Positions 34,974 through 43,487 of a stretch of DNA of 64,000 bases are shown one piece after another. The position numbers and the translations under genes are program-made. Location: positions 1-64,000 of the forward strand of contig CALJKR010000072.1 of NCBI GenBank assembly GCA_937974555.1, given 5' to 3'. The DNA comes from an uncultured Flavobacteriales bacterium. GTDB taxonomy: Bacteria; Bacteroidota; Bacteroidia; Flavobacteriales_D; Sanyastnellaceae. Each line of letters begins with the position of its first letter. Positions within the stretch are counted from its first letter, which is position 1. The notes under the pieces are model-generated. The model saw only the letters and a list, made by a program, of their open reading frames with translations, did no database searches and was not told the origin of the DNA.

Positions 34974-36569
34974 ATGAAATTCACATTTACATTTTTATTT
35001 TGCGTTGCTTTTGCTCCGATCTTTGCACAAGAAATTTCAATAGTTGAAGTAGAAAATGTCGCGTTGGGCGGTTTACAATCATTTGTTCACGCAGAATATG
35101 CTGACAACGTAATCGTTTTTGGCGGTCGTTTGGATGGCTTACATCGCCGTCAACCCTTTGCGACATTTGATATTGCGGGGCATAATACAGGAATTCAGAT
35201 TTGGAATACCACCACCAATTCAGTAAACACTTATTCCACCGCCAATTTTGCAGATTCATTGGAAGAACAAATTCACAGCACCAATGCCAATTTCACGCAA
35301 GATGGTGAATTCTTGTTGGTTGCTGGTGGTTATGGATATTCCGCCATCGCTGGTGATCATGTAACTTTTCCAAGATTAATCGTTTTCCATTTGCCGACAC
35401 TTATTGCAGCTTTGGAAAGCAATGCTTCTTTGGATGAGTCTATTGTATTTCAATCTCATCACGCTGATTTTGCAGTCACAGGCGGCAAGTTGGTTAAGAT
35501 GGACAATCTCTTTTATCTCATTGGGGGGCATCGTTTCGATGGTCGTTACAACCCCATGGGACCGGATCATGGCCCCGGATTTTCACAAGTTTATACCAAC
35601 GCGATTAGACGATTTGAATGGTCACCAAACAATGGCCTCAATTTATTGTCGCAATGGACGGATGCCAATTTGCTGCATCGCCGAGATTTTAATGTATTGG
35701 CTGGTTTCAATCCTGCAACCCAGCAACAAAATATCTCCATCTATTCTGGTGTTTTTCAGTTAAACAATGATATTCCCTATTTGAATGCATTGGAAGTTTC
35801 CCCACAAGAATTCCATGAAGTTCCCGATTTTGCTCAATATTACAATCACTACCATTGTGGTAGTTTTGGACTCTACAATGCCCAAAACCAGAAAATGGCG
35901 CATTACTTTTTTGGTGGTATTGCGCAGTATTATGATAGTCTGGGTGTTTTGGTTCAAGACAACAATGTCCCATTTGTCAAAACGGTAGCAAAAGTAGAAC
36001 AGGACGTCAATGGGGTTTGGAGTGAGCATTTATTGCCGCTGCAATTGCCCGATTATTTGGGCGCGGGTTCAGAGTTTATTCCTGCGCATGACGTGACAAC
36101 TTATGACAATGGGGTCATTCAATTCGATTCCAATTGGGCCAATCAAGACTCCATTTTAATGGGTTATCTGTACGGTGGAATTAAAAGTACTGCCAAAAAT
36201 ATTTTTTGGGACAATGAGGGCGATCTAAGTATTGCTGCTCCTACCTTGTTTGCTGTGTACTTGCATCCCAACTCAAGCAATGGTGTAATGAACAATCAAA
36301 GCTTAAATGGATGGCAAATGCAGGTTTATCCCAATCCTTTTAACGAAAGTATTTATTTGGTCCTTGATCTAAAGTCAAATACAATGGTGAAAGTAGAGTG
36401 GTTTGATTTGCAAGGAAAACTGATTGAAACTTCTTTATTTGAAAATCAATCTGTAGGGAAACATGAATATGTATTCAATGAAAAGTCCCACTGGATTGGT
36501 GGGACTTATCTGATGACGGTAACCGCGGAAGGAAAATCCTTTACGCAGCGAATCATTTTTGACGATTAA
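34974..36569 (+). CDS. Secreted T9SS type A cargo protein, probable beta-propeller
   Basis: I take ATG 34974 as the start because it gives the signal peptide MKFTFTFLFCVAFAPIFAQ. The 531-residue protein has repeated beta-strand segments with Kelch-like patterns (NVIVFGGRLDGLHRR, LLVAGGYGYSA, FYLIGGHRFDGRY, YFFGGIAQY). It ends in a T9SS type A sorting domain (about 455-531: MQVYPNPFNESIYL, VEWFDLQGKLI, and the ending GGTYLMTVTAEGKSFTQRII). It would be exported across the outer membrane by the type IX machinery and held on the surface or released. No enzyme motif is clear. Its stop overlaps the convergent MksE-like stop by four bases. Confidence 0.82.
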   Translation: MKFTFTFLFCVAFAPIFAQEISIVEVENVALGGLQSFVHAEYADNVIVFGGRLDGLHRRQPFATFDIAGHNTGIQIWNTTTNSVNTYSTANFADSLEEQIHSTNANFTQDGEFLLVAGGYGYSAIAGDHVTFPRLIVFHLPTLIAALESNASLDESIVFQSHHADFAVTGGKLVKMDNLFYLIGGHRFDGRYNPMGPDHGPGFSQVYTNAIRRFEWSPNNGLNLLSQWTDANLLHRRDFNVLAGFNPATQQQNISIYSGVFQLNNDIPYLNALEVSPQEFHEVPDFAQYYNHYHCGSFGLYNAQNQKMAHYFFGGIAQYYDSLGVLVQDNNVPFVKTVAKVEQDVNGVWSEHLLPLQLPDYLGAGSEFIPAHDVTTYDNGVIQFDSNWANQDSILMGYLYGGIKSTAKNIFWDNEGDLSIAAPTLFAVYLHPNSSNGVMNNQSLNGWQMQVYPNPFNESIYLVLDLKSNTMVKVEWFDLQGKLIETSLFENQSVGKHEYVFNEKSHWIGGTYLMTVTAEGKSFTQRIIFDD

Positions 36570-37111
36570 TTGCTTGCAGACTCTTCCGGCTGACTCACGG
36601 CCATTTTACGCATAGCCAATTCTTTGGCAAATTCAATGAATACCCTGTGGGCTTGCGTAAAAACAAAGCGATCTTCAAATGATTTGTGCACGATATTTCT
36701 ACGGGCCATACCATTGATTAATGTTCTACGACTGTCTTGATCTTTCAATGCTTTATTGCTCTCTATTAAATCAATGAATGAACTATTCTCAAAATAGCGG
36801 TCTATTTCTTCATAATTGAATTCATGATAGTCCAACATTTCCATGAAGTTTTGTCCGTCTTTGTCTAATTCATAACACAAAATGGCTACAAAAATGCTGA
36901 CATCGCGGGAGAAGTTCTCTTGGGTTTCTTTGGAAAGCAAGTAACTGAATTCAGGCTTCAGAATCAAGTCCAAATCAAAACTCAATTTGAAAAACTCTTG
37001 GTAGAACTTGTCGTTTTCTTTTAATGAATTGTAATGGTCTTCATTGCTCAGGATGAATTTACCACCCATCAAATCTTCAACTATACGTTTATGGTGACTG
37101 GGATATACCAT
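36566..37111 (-). CDS. MksE-like condensin subunit (MukE family)
   Basis: The 181-residue protein resembles the MukE/MksE/JetB group of small winged-helix condensin subunits: an N-terminal helical part with LMGGKFILSNEDHYNSLKEN, then YQEFFKLSFDLDLILKPEFS, a middle helix bundle and a C-terminal winged-helix-like domain (about 120-170). It has no signal peptide. It lies three bases after the kleisin-like gene, which follows the SMC-like gene, matching the mksB-F-E gene set of bacterial condensins. MksE dimers bind the kleisin and DNA. The assignment rests on size, context and weak motif similarity; a fold prediction would settle it. Confidence 0.62.
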   Translation of the reverse strand: MVYPSHHKRIVEDLMGGKFILSNEDHYNSLKENDKFYQEFFKLSFDLDLILKPEFSYLLSKETQENFSRDVSIFVAILCYELDKDGQNFMEMLDYHEFNYEEIDRYFENSSFIDLIESNKALKDQDSRRTLINGMARRNIVHKSFEDRFVFTQAHRVFIEFAKELAMRKMAVSQPEESASN

Positions 37112-37114
37112 TGC

Positions 37115-38314
37115 TTAAATTTTTACAGGATTATCAATTTTAATTTTCGGTAAGTCGATGCGCGCATTCAAAGTTTCAATGGTGGTGCGCTCATCTTTTT
37201 TAGGGAACTCGACGTTCAAAGCTTCATCGAACAATAGTCCGGTGATGGCAAAGAATTTTTCAGTTTCGATGTGAGAGAAATCTTTCAATAGCATTTTAGA
37301 ACACCATCCAAAAAAGTCTTTTACGGGCAACTCGGAATTTAACTGGGTTAAAAATAATTCCCGATCAAAAATCCATTTGTCAAAATTGGCATCGGTCTCT
37401 TCATAGTAAACCGCTTCCTGCGTTTCAAATTGCTCAAAGAATTCTTTTACTTTAAACAGCATGTCCTTGGCATACACCATCGTTCTAGAACCCTTTAATA
37501 GGGGAGGGGTCTGTGTACGATAAGGATGGCGAAGGAATTCAATGAAGCCCGTTAAAATCAACGACTCTGTTCGAATGCGTTCCAACAAAGGCAACAATTC
37601 ATTCGTCAAAATTTTGGATTGACGCAAGAGGTCCTGATTGGTTTGTATCAATTGACCATACAACTTTTCAAATTCAGTTCGAATGGTTTCATCGCCAAAA
37701 TCCAATCGTTTTCTATTGGCGTACTCACTCACTTCCATTAATTTGTTGGTCACCGACTCCGAGTGATTGACATCCAAAATTTTATTCAATGGAAGGATGT
37801 AATACTCAATCCAAAAAGAAGCTTTATGCACCTTGTCGCGGTACTCCACGCGTTCTATGTTCGATTTCAAATCACGCGTTTCACTCAACAAGCGAAAAGC
37901 ATTGCGCTCCACCAAGTCGACAAATTCACGAATCTGATGCGAGATGTTTTTGATTCGTTCTTGAAGAATATCCCGATCATGGTTTTCACCCAATCGAATT
38001 TTCATGTACAATTCTGCGATGGCTCCTTTGTACTTTTCAATGGTCTCCGGTAAGAGTGGCTTAAACTCAAACAACAAAAACTCCATCATCTTAAAGTACA
38101 CGTCTCGCATTTCGTAATCGCTACCGATGTTTCGAACAATGCGATATTCTTTCAGCTTCCCTACAATGTTTTGCTGACCATGCTTCTTGACGATCATGTC
38201 AAATGCTTCCTTGGAAATCAATCCATCATGGGATTGAAATTCAAATAGATCACGCACTACATCAAAGTAGGTATGCAAAAAGTTTAATATGGTCCGTGGT
38301 TCTGCCTTAATCAT
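37115..38314 (-). CDS. MksF-like kleisin subunit of an SMC complex
   Basis: The 399-residue protein is almost entirely helical. An N-terminal winged-helix-like part (residues 1-70) is followed by a long helical middle (about 80-270, with IRLGENHDRDILQERIKNIS) and a C-terminal region (about 330-399). This layout matches MukF/MksF/JetA kleisins, which bridge the SMC heads. It has no signal peptide. Its start lies inside the 3' end of a 37-codon ORF (8-base overlap), and it precedes the MksE-like gene by three bases. It would bind the SMC-like head domains at one end and MksE in the middle. Similarity to named kleisins is low. Confidence 0.6.
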   Translation of the reverse strand: MIKAEPRTILNFLHTYFDVVRDLFEFQSHDGLISKEAFDMIVKKHGQQNIVGKLKEYRIVRNIGSDYEMRDVYFKMMEFLLFEFKPLLPETIEKYKGAIAELYMKIRLGENHDRDILQERIKNISHQIREFVDLVERNAFRLLSETRDLKSNIERVEYRDKVHKASFWIEYYILPLNKILDVNHSESVTNKLMEVSEYANRKRLDFGDETIRTEFEKLYGQLIQTNQDLLRQSKILTNELLPLLERIRTESLILTGFIEFLRHPYRTQTPPLLKGSRTMVYAKDMLFKVKEFFEQFETQEAVYYEETDANFDKWIFDRELFLTQLNSELPVKDFFGWCSKMLLKDFSHIETEKFFAITGLLFDEALNVEFPKKDERTTIETLNARIDLPKIKIDNPVKI

Positions 38315-38420
38315 TGTGGTCGATTTCGACGTTATCGATTAAATGAAATTTTAGTTTCACTGCTTGAATGTCTTCTAGACATTCAGGAGCATATTGGTAT
38401 TGTATGTCAAATGTTTCCAT
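38307..38420 (-). CDS. 37-codon ORF joining the SMC-like and kleisin-like genes
   Basis: A complete reading frame runs from ATG at 38420 to TAA at 38307, encoding 37 residues. It starts METFDIQYQY, is acidic in the middle (ECLEDIQ), and ends in LIDNVEIDHND. Its start overlaps the SMC-like stop by one base (TAATG) and its end overlaps the kleisin-like start by eight bases (ATGATTAA). A ribosome leaving the SMC gene would enter it and then the kleisin gene. It could be a tenth-size condensin partner, a coupling peptide, or simply a spacer frame. Its tight fit on both sides makes translation likely. No family is known to me. Confidence 0.5.
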   Translation of the reverse strand: METFDIQYQYAPECLEDIQAVKLKFHLIDNVEIDHND

Positions 38421-41080
38421 TAGTTCAATAGGTTTAATTCTTCACGACGTACTGCGTGTTGTCTGTCATTTAAATTGATCTTTCCTTTGGAGCGGAAAAT
38501 GAAATAATACTTGGAGAATCCATCGTATGGTTGCGGTGCAGCAAAGATGGGCAAGTAGTTGTGCTCTTTACAAAACTGTACCAGCTGAGGTCTGTTGTGC
38601 TCATCGATGGTACCAATTTCGTCAATGAACAATGCAATCTTATTTTGCGGACTGCTAATCGCCAAACGGTTGATAATGGCCATGACGATGACCAAACGAA
38701 TCATCCTGTCCGTTCCATCAGACTCTACTTGCTCTTTCAAATCCACACGCTTCAAGGTACCCTTGATGTTCAAATGCAATTCAATATCAAACAAGTCTTC
38801 AAAGTCAATGGTTTTTCCGTTATCCAAATAAGCGTTCAAAATCTTCAAATCCTCACCTTGCTCAAATTCAAAGGCCAATTGAGAGGTTAGGTTTTCGATA
38901 GACGAAATGCGCTCCAAATCAAACAACACTCTTTTGTTGTCCACCAATTCAATTCTAAGACTCTCAATGTTGGAGATTCTGGTTTTGGACAATGAGTCAT
39001 TGAACTTGTTGTAAACAAAGGCTTTGAATTCTTCAAAACGCTTTCTCAAGTTGTAAGCCGGGTTGGCAAACTGGGTTGAAATTGAAGCCAACAATCCATC
39101 AATGGATTTTTCTTTGTCTTGAACACAAGCAATCTCATCTTCGATGAATTTGATGAATTCGTTTTCATCAGCTGTAGCAGAGTTGGTCTTAAAGCGCAAC
39201 TGATCAAAAGAACGGTCTTTGGTTGCTTTCAATGTTTCTCTGTCCTGACTAACCAACTTGATCTTTTGGTAGATATCATCCAAGGATTCCGTCGTGTCGT
39301 ATTCGGTGGGTACTATGCCCAACATCTCTATCTCTTGCTTGCGTCGCTTCAATTCAATCAAACGCTCTTCCGACTTTCTGATTTCTTCCTTCCAAGTTTC
39401 CAAGGCCAAAGTCTTTTCGTTGATTTCCTTTTTCAATTTGCGCAATGCATCTTCCAATTGCTCCTTCTCTCCTTTGATTTCACGCAAGGTTTTGCCCAAC
39501 TCAGAACTTTTCTTTTCTAAAGATGGTTTTTCTTTCAGTTTGCGAAGTTTCTCTTTGGTGGCTTCGATATCCTCATTGACCTTTTGCAATTCCTTTTGCG
39601 CTTTATCCAAGTGCATTGCTACGGCCCATAGTTTCTCAAGCTCGGCCTTTTCACTTTGAATTTCAGTCAACTCTTCTTTCAAAACCTTCACAGAAGGAAG
39701 ATCTTTACCCACCAATTCCTTGGGCAATTTCACTTCACCGTCAAAGATGTTCATTGCTGCTCCAGCCTTGGAAATTTTCTTCTTCACCAAATTGGAAGGC
39801 AATGTGGCAAACTCTGGAGAGAATACGGCATTCAGTAATTTGCGTGTATCGTCGTCATTGGTGATTTTCTGAATCAATTGATCATCGTAATTCTTGATTT
39901 GATTCTCCAACAAGGCAATGGCTCCATCCAATTTCCCCAACTTGGATTCCAATTGTTTGGTGTCCAATTTTTTGTTCTCTACCGTTGTGATTCTAACTTC
40001 GGTTTCCTTTCTTTTGGCATCAAGATTTACTAGAGCTTCCTCTAAAAATTTCTTGGTTTCAAAAGAATTAATCTCATCCAATTGAGTTTGTAATTGAATA
40101 AATTCTTTCTCCAACATTTCAACCTCAATTTCTTTCTTTCCAATTTCTCGGTTGAGTTCTTCTTGCTGGGGTTTCAATTTTTCATTGACCGTAACCAATG
40201 TAGTTTGGAAATTCTTCTCTTTATCTAATCTTCCAGAATCCAAATCGTGAATAACGCCGTTGTATTGCTTGTCAAAAGCATAAACCAGGTCACTGACTAT
40301 TTTATTCTTGGCGCGGAATAAATTCACCACCTCTCTAAACTCTTCAAAATCTTTTTGAATGGCCTTGATGGTTTTAATCTCGTCATTGATACGCAAAAGA
40401 TCATTGATGTCTTTTTTGTTCTTCTGTGAAAAGGACAAGCCTTCATTTTCACGGTTGTCCGCAATAATCAAACTCTCTTTTAAGGTTTTGTTCGTAATCA
40501 ACTTGGAGTTGATCAAATAACGATACACCTTGGAGAAGTTGTTCGACAATCCATCGGTTCTAACGCTATCTTCTAACCAAACCACCGCTTCATTGCGCTT
40601 GCCTCGTGCATAGACCGCATTGAAAACTTCGGTTTTGCTCTTGAATAGATACAATTCAACACCCTCTGTTTCCAATGTTGACTGCACTTCATCCCATTTT
40701 CTAATGCGTTGGTGTGCACCCTCTTTGGTGAAGAAGTATTGAGAACGATACTCACAATTTAATCTGAAATATTCCAATTCTCCATCGCTGTCTCTTTTGA
40801 CCAAAATGCAATATTCAGCATCATTTTTTTTAATCTCAAAAATGATGTAACTCTGATTGTGGGTAGGGAAGTAGTGATGTATGGTTTCTTTGTCTCCACG
40901 TCGTTGTCCGGAGAAAGACATCTTGGACCCATCGACGATGAAGAGAAAGTTTAAGGTGTAAATCAAAGTGGATTTTCCTACGTTATTCGGTCCCACCAAT
41001 TGCAATGAATCGCAATCATCCAATCGCATTTCTGCGTTCACGTAAGTACTTGTGTTAATACCAATAATTCGTGTAATCAT
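38420..41080 (-). CDS. SMC-like ATPase, MksB/JetC-type condensin core
   Basis: I start at ATG 41080; an upstream TTG at 41104 would add eight residues with no family support. The 886-residue protein has Walker A GPNNVGKST (about residues 30-38) and Walker B IALFIDEIGTID near residue 800. The middle (about 240-640) is long coiled coil, interrupted around 420-480 by a globular part that could be the hinge. A signature-like ESDGTDRMIRLVIVMAI precedes Walker B, in place of canonical LSGGQ. This is the layout of MksB/JetC proteins, which loop-extrude or entrap DNA. Tight coupling to the micro-ORF, kleisin-like and MksE-like genes supports one complex. No JetD nuclease follows, so a Wadjet defence system is less likely than a chromosome-structuring condensin. 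Confidence 0.7.
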   Translation of the reverse strand: MITRIIGINTSTYVNAEMRLDDCDSLQLVGPNNVGKSTLIYTLNFLFIVDGSKMSFSGQRRGDKETIHHYFPTHNQSYIIFEIKKNDAEYCILVKRDSDGELEYFRLNCEYRSQYFFTKEGAHQRIRKWDEVQSTLETEGVELYLFKSKTEVFNAVYARGKRNEAVVWLEDSVRTDGLSNNFSKVYRYLINSKLITNKTLKESLIIADNRENEGLSFSQKNKKDINDLLRINDEIKTIKAIQKDFEEFREVVNLFRAKNKIVSDLVYAFDKQYNGVIHDLDSGRLDKEKNFQTTLVTVNEKLKPQQEELNREIGKKEIEVEMLEKEFIQLQTQLDEINSFETKKFLEEALVNLDAKRKETEVRITTVENKKLDTKQLESKLGKLDGAIALLENQIKNYDDQLIQKITNDDDTRKLLNAVFSPEFATLPSNLVKKKISKAGAAMNIFDGEVKLPKELVGKDLPSVKVLKEELTEIQSEKAELEKLWAVAMHLDKAQKELQKVNEDIEATKEKLRKLKEKPSLEKKSSELGKTLREIKGEKEQLEDALRKLKKEINEKTLALETWKEEIRKSEERLIELKRRKQEIEMLGIVPTEYDTTESLDDIYQKIKLVSQDRETLKATKDRSFDQLRFKTNSATADENEFIKFIEDEIACVQDKEKSIDGLLASISTQFANPAYNLRKRFEEFKAFVYNKFNDSLSKTRISNIESLRIELVDNKRVLFDLERISSIENLTSQLAFEFEQGEDLKILNAYLDNGKTIDFEDLFDIELHLNIKGTLKRVDLKEQVESDGTDRMIRLVIVMAIINRLAISSPQNKIALFIDEIGTIDEHNRPQLVQFCKEHNYLPIFAAPQPYDGFSKYYFIFRSKGKINLNDRQHAVRREELNLLN

Positions 41081-41237
41081 GTAGAATTGTTTAGGGTCGA
41101 GCAAAAGCTCAACCTTGTAAAACTAAACGGCAATGATTACTTTGAAAAGGGGTGTTAATGAATTGAGGAAAACTTGAAGATTTGAATTCTGTACCCCTGC
41201 ATTTTGTTGAAAACTATTGTATTTGAAATTTGCTATT

Positions 41238-42176
41238 TCAAGTGAATTGCTCAATACCAAGGGCTTCCAGCTGCAAATACCATTCGTCCCATTTTATGGA
41301 TTTACCATGGGGCAATGCAATCATTTTAAGAACCAATGCTCCCACACCACATTGCACTTTACAATATTTGCTGTTGCGTTCAATGATTGTACCTGGCGCT
41401 CCCATTGGCTCATCAAGAATAAATTCAGATGCAATGACCCAATAGGTTTGTTCTTCAATGGTGAAATGGGCATAAGCAAAATCATTGGGATAAGGAAAAA
41501 GATGCATGCCCCGAATCCAACGATCCAATATTTCAGCATCCATATTCCAATCCAATCGTCCTTGATTGGGAGCCAAATCTTTTTTAGAGAAGTAAGTTCG
41601 AATACCCTCTTGAGGTTTGGCAATGACCTTACCCGTGATCCAATTTTGCCAGTCGGAAATAAAAAGTTGAATGCCCACTTCGATGGATTTAACCATCAGC
41701 TGGGCGGCGGTCATGCGGGGTGGAATTTCAAAATTTTGTTGCGATAATATATCTCCGGTGTCAATCCCTTGGTTGACCATATGCCAAGTTACACCGTGAG
41801 TATTTTCTCCCAAGATGATGGGCCAAGATGAAATGTTCACTCCACCATATCTGGGCAATGGCCCATTGTGAAAATTAATAACGCCATGTTCGGGAATCGC
41901 CAACAAATCATTTTTTAAATATTGGTAGCAATTGATATTGAAAATCCAATCGGGGCGACATGCTCGGATAAACGCCAGACATTCTTCAGCGTTGACATTG
42001 CCATCAATGGTGTGATGAGCCAATTGATTTTCTTGAATGGATTGAATCAATACACTGGGTGAAGGATTTTTGGAGGGTTCAAATAATATTCCTGTTACAA
42101 CATGATCTTGCTGTTTTAAAATCTCTTTCAAACAGTCATTGGCAATTTTACTATTTCCGATGATGACAATGCGCAT
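41238..42176 (-). CDS. Formyltransferase family protein (methionyl-tRNA formyltransferase-like)
   Basis: The 312-residue protein has the formyltransferase catalytic trio at Asn101, His103 and Asp139: NFHNGPLPRYGG and NQGIDTGDILS, with the same 38-residue Asn-to-Asp spacing as in Fmt. The usual SLLPxYRG loop is written GPLPRYGG. A C-terminal domain (about 205-312) resembles the Fmt C-terminal domain. It starts directly after the T9SS plug gene stop, so the two are co-transcribed. It could formylate a sugar, an amino acid or a tRNA. True Fmt is usually elsewhere in a genome, so a non-tRNA substrate is possible. Substrate is unknown. Confidence 0.75.
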   Translation of the reverse strand: MRIVIIGNSKIANDCLKEILKQQDHVVTGILFEPSKNPSPSVLIQSIQENQLAHHTIDGNVNAEECLAFIRACRPDWIFNINCYQYLKNDLLAIPEHGVINFHNGPLPRYGGVNISSWPIILGENTHGVTWHMVNQGIDTGDILSQQNFEIPPRMTAAQLMVKSIEVGIQLFISDWQNWITGKVIAKPQEGIRTYFSKKDLAPNQGRLDWNMDAEILDRWIRGMHLFPYPNDFAYAHFTIEEQTYWVIASEFILDEPMGAPGTIIERNSKYCKVQCGVGALVLKMIALPHGKSIKWDEWYLQLEALGIEQFT

Positions 42177-43487
42177 TTATTTTTCTTTTAAAAAATAGTA
42201 TCCAATAATGGCATCCATTTGATACAATGGATCTCGTTGATACAAGAATAGATGATAATCGTTTCGGGTGGTTTCAAAATTCCCTTCTGTGTATTTCAAC
42301 TCTTCTTCAACACCGTGATTTCCTATCCAACGATAACGGTAATTGATGATGCCTTGCTTGATGGGAACATCGACAACGTATGCTTGCTTTTCATTGTTAT
42401 AACTGCATGGAATCATCTCTTTGATGCCTGGGGCTGTGCAAAATTCCAATGCTATTATCCCGTTACTAAACATTTTGGATTTGTATTCAAAATGAGTCAA
42501 TAAATAGTCGGCATTTAAAGCTTTAACTTCAGTAAGTGTTGTACCAAAAACACACCGCCCATTCAAATCATCCCAACCATAATGTCCTTTGGCATTGCTC
42601 TCATCTACTTGCACAAAAACTTCCGGTAATTCTTGGTTGGGTAGGGTGTATTGGATATGCAATCCTGGACTAACAATCTGTCGAGTATCCATCATCCGCC
42701 ATTCATTGCCTGCCCAAAATCCCAATGAATTGGGATCAGAAAATGTCCAAAGATTGGGTTGAATAAAAGTAACCGTTGGAGACAATGCGCTTTGTGAAGG
42801 AAGAAGATCCAAATTTTGAAAGGCTTGGATTCGAATATCTCTGGGTATATCGGCAAAATGATTGGTTGTTGGATAAGCTTCGACCCGCAACATCTCTTTG
42901 CTGAAATACCCCTCTCCTGGGGCACGTTCCATCTTTGCAGCCATATTGATTTGCGACTGATACACAAAAAGTGGAAATGCCAAAATATGATTTGCCGCGT
43001 CTTCCCAATCGTCATTCTTGTATATCAACAACCAATATCGTCCAGAAACCATGGGCGACATAAACTCATTCGGGAAGGGTAGGGCGTAATGAACGAAGTT
43101 GGTGGTGGTGTTGTATCCAAATTCCATGTCTTGAATTTCTTGCTCTACAAAACCTTGGATATATTGGGAACGGTCAACCCCACAAATCCTTCCTTCCCAA
43201 TCTGTATGAACCAAAGTGTATTTCAACCACTCCCGATCTTCTTGAATCAAATCAAATTGAAACAACAAAGAGGTGGGATTGCCCAATTCAAAGCAAGGAT
43301 AAGTGCTGGAACCTTGCAAATCGGTTACAACGGCTGAGCGAACATTGTGCGCATTGGGAAAAGGACTCACCTGCGAAATTTGAATCTCTTGTGCACGAAG
43401 CATTGTTGCTAATCCAATCAAAAGAACGAGCAGCTGTATTTGAAATAATCTATTTTTGTACGATATGAAACAGCTGTTATTTTTCAT
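42177..43487 (-). CDS. DUF5103 family, type IX secretion system plug protein
   Basis: I take ATG 43487 as the start; it gives a signal peptide ending in MLRAQ. A TTG further upstream would overlap the divergent gene more deeply. The mature protein (about 405 residues) has DUF5103 patterns: TLVHTDWEGRICGVDRSQYI followed by QGFVEQEI, YNTTTNFVHYALPFPN, VSGRYWLLIYKNDDWED and YRWIGNHGVEEELKYTEGNF. This protein is known to plug the SprA translocon at the outer membrane. It is periplasmic or surface-facing. The start overlaps the divergent ApbE-like gene by about 20 bases. It shares a transcript with the formyltransferase. Confidence 0.8.
   Translation of the reverse strand: MKNNSCFISYKNRLFQIQLLVLLIGLATMLRAQEIQISQVSPFPNAHNVRSAVVTDLQGSSTYPCFELGNPTSLLFQFDLIQEDREWLKYTLVHTDWEGRICGVDRSQYIQGFVEQEIQDMEFGYNTTTNFVHYALPFPNEFMSPMVSGRYWLLIYKNDDWEDAANHILAFPLFVYQSQINMAAKMERAPGEGYFSKEMLRVEAYPTTNHFADIPRDIRIQAFQNLDLLPSQSALSPTVTFIQPNLWTFSDPNSLGFWAGNEWRMMDTRQIVSPGLHIQYTLPNQELPEVFVQVDESNAKGHYGWDDLNGRCVFGTTLTEVKALNADYLLTHFEYKSKMFSNGIIALEFCTAPGIKEMIPCSYNNEKQAYVVDVPIKQGIINYRYRWIGNHGVEEELKYTEGNFETTRNDYHLFLYQRDPLYQMDAIIGYYFLKEK
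43451..43458 (+). promoter_or_regulatory. TATTTTTG promoter element before the ApbE-like gene
   Basis: TATTTTTG fits TAnnTTTG and ends six bases before the ATG at 43465, again suggesting a leaderless start. It lies within the 5' part of the divergent plug gene. Confidence 0.4.

Noticed and set aside
38531..38890. 119-residue plus-strand frame inside the SMC-like gene
   Set aside because: It is antisense to the coiled-coil and head-coding part of a well-supported gene and has no recognisable domain, start context or neighbour.
39119..39659. Two overlapping plus-strand frames of 121-133 residues
   Set aside because: Both are shadows of the long coiled-coil coding sequence, whose biased codons leave antisense frames open.
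36566..41080. Wadjet (JetABCD) plasmid-defence system
   Set aside because: No JetD-like TOPRIM nuclease gene follows or precedes the three condensin genes; flanking genes are a T9SS cargo and a formyltransferase.
41081..41104. TTG-start extension of the SMC-like protein
   Set aside because: It adds only eight residues without family support, and ATG 41080 begins directly at the expected N-terminal strand.
41223..41241. Inverted repeat ttgaaat / atttcaa as terminator of the formyltransferase gene
   Set aside because: The stem is A/T rich and short, and no T-run follows on the minus strand.
41217..41747. 176-residue plus-strand frame
   Set aside because: It runs antisense through the formyltransferase coding region, whose catalytic residues are intact.
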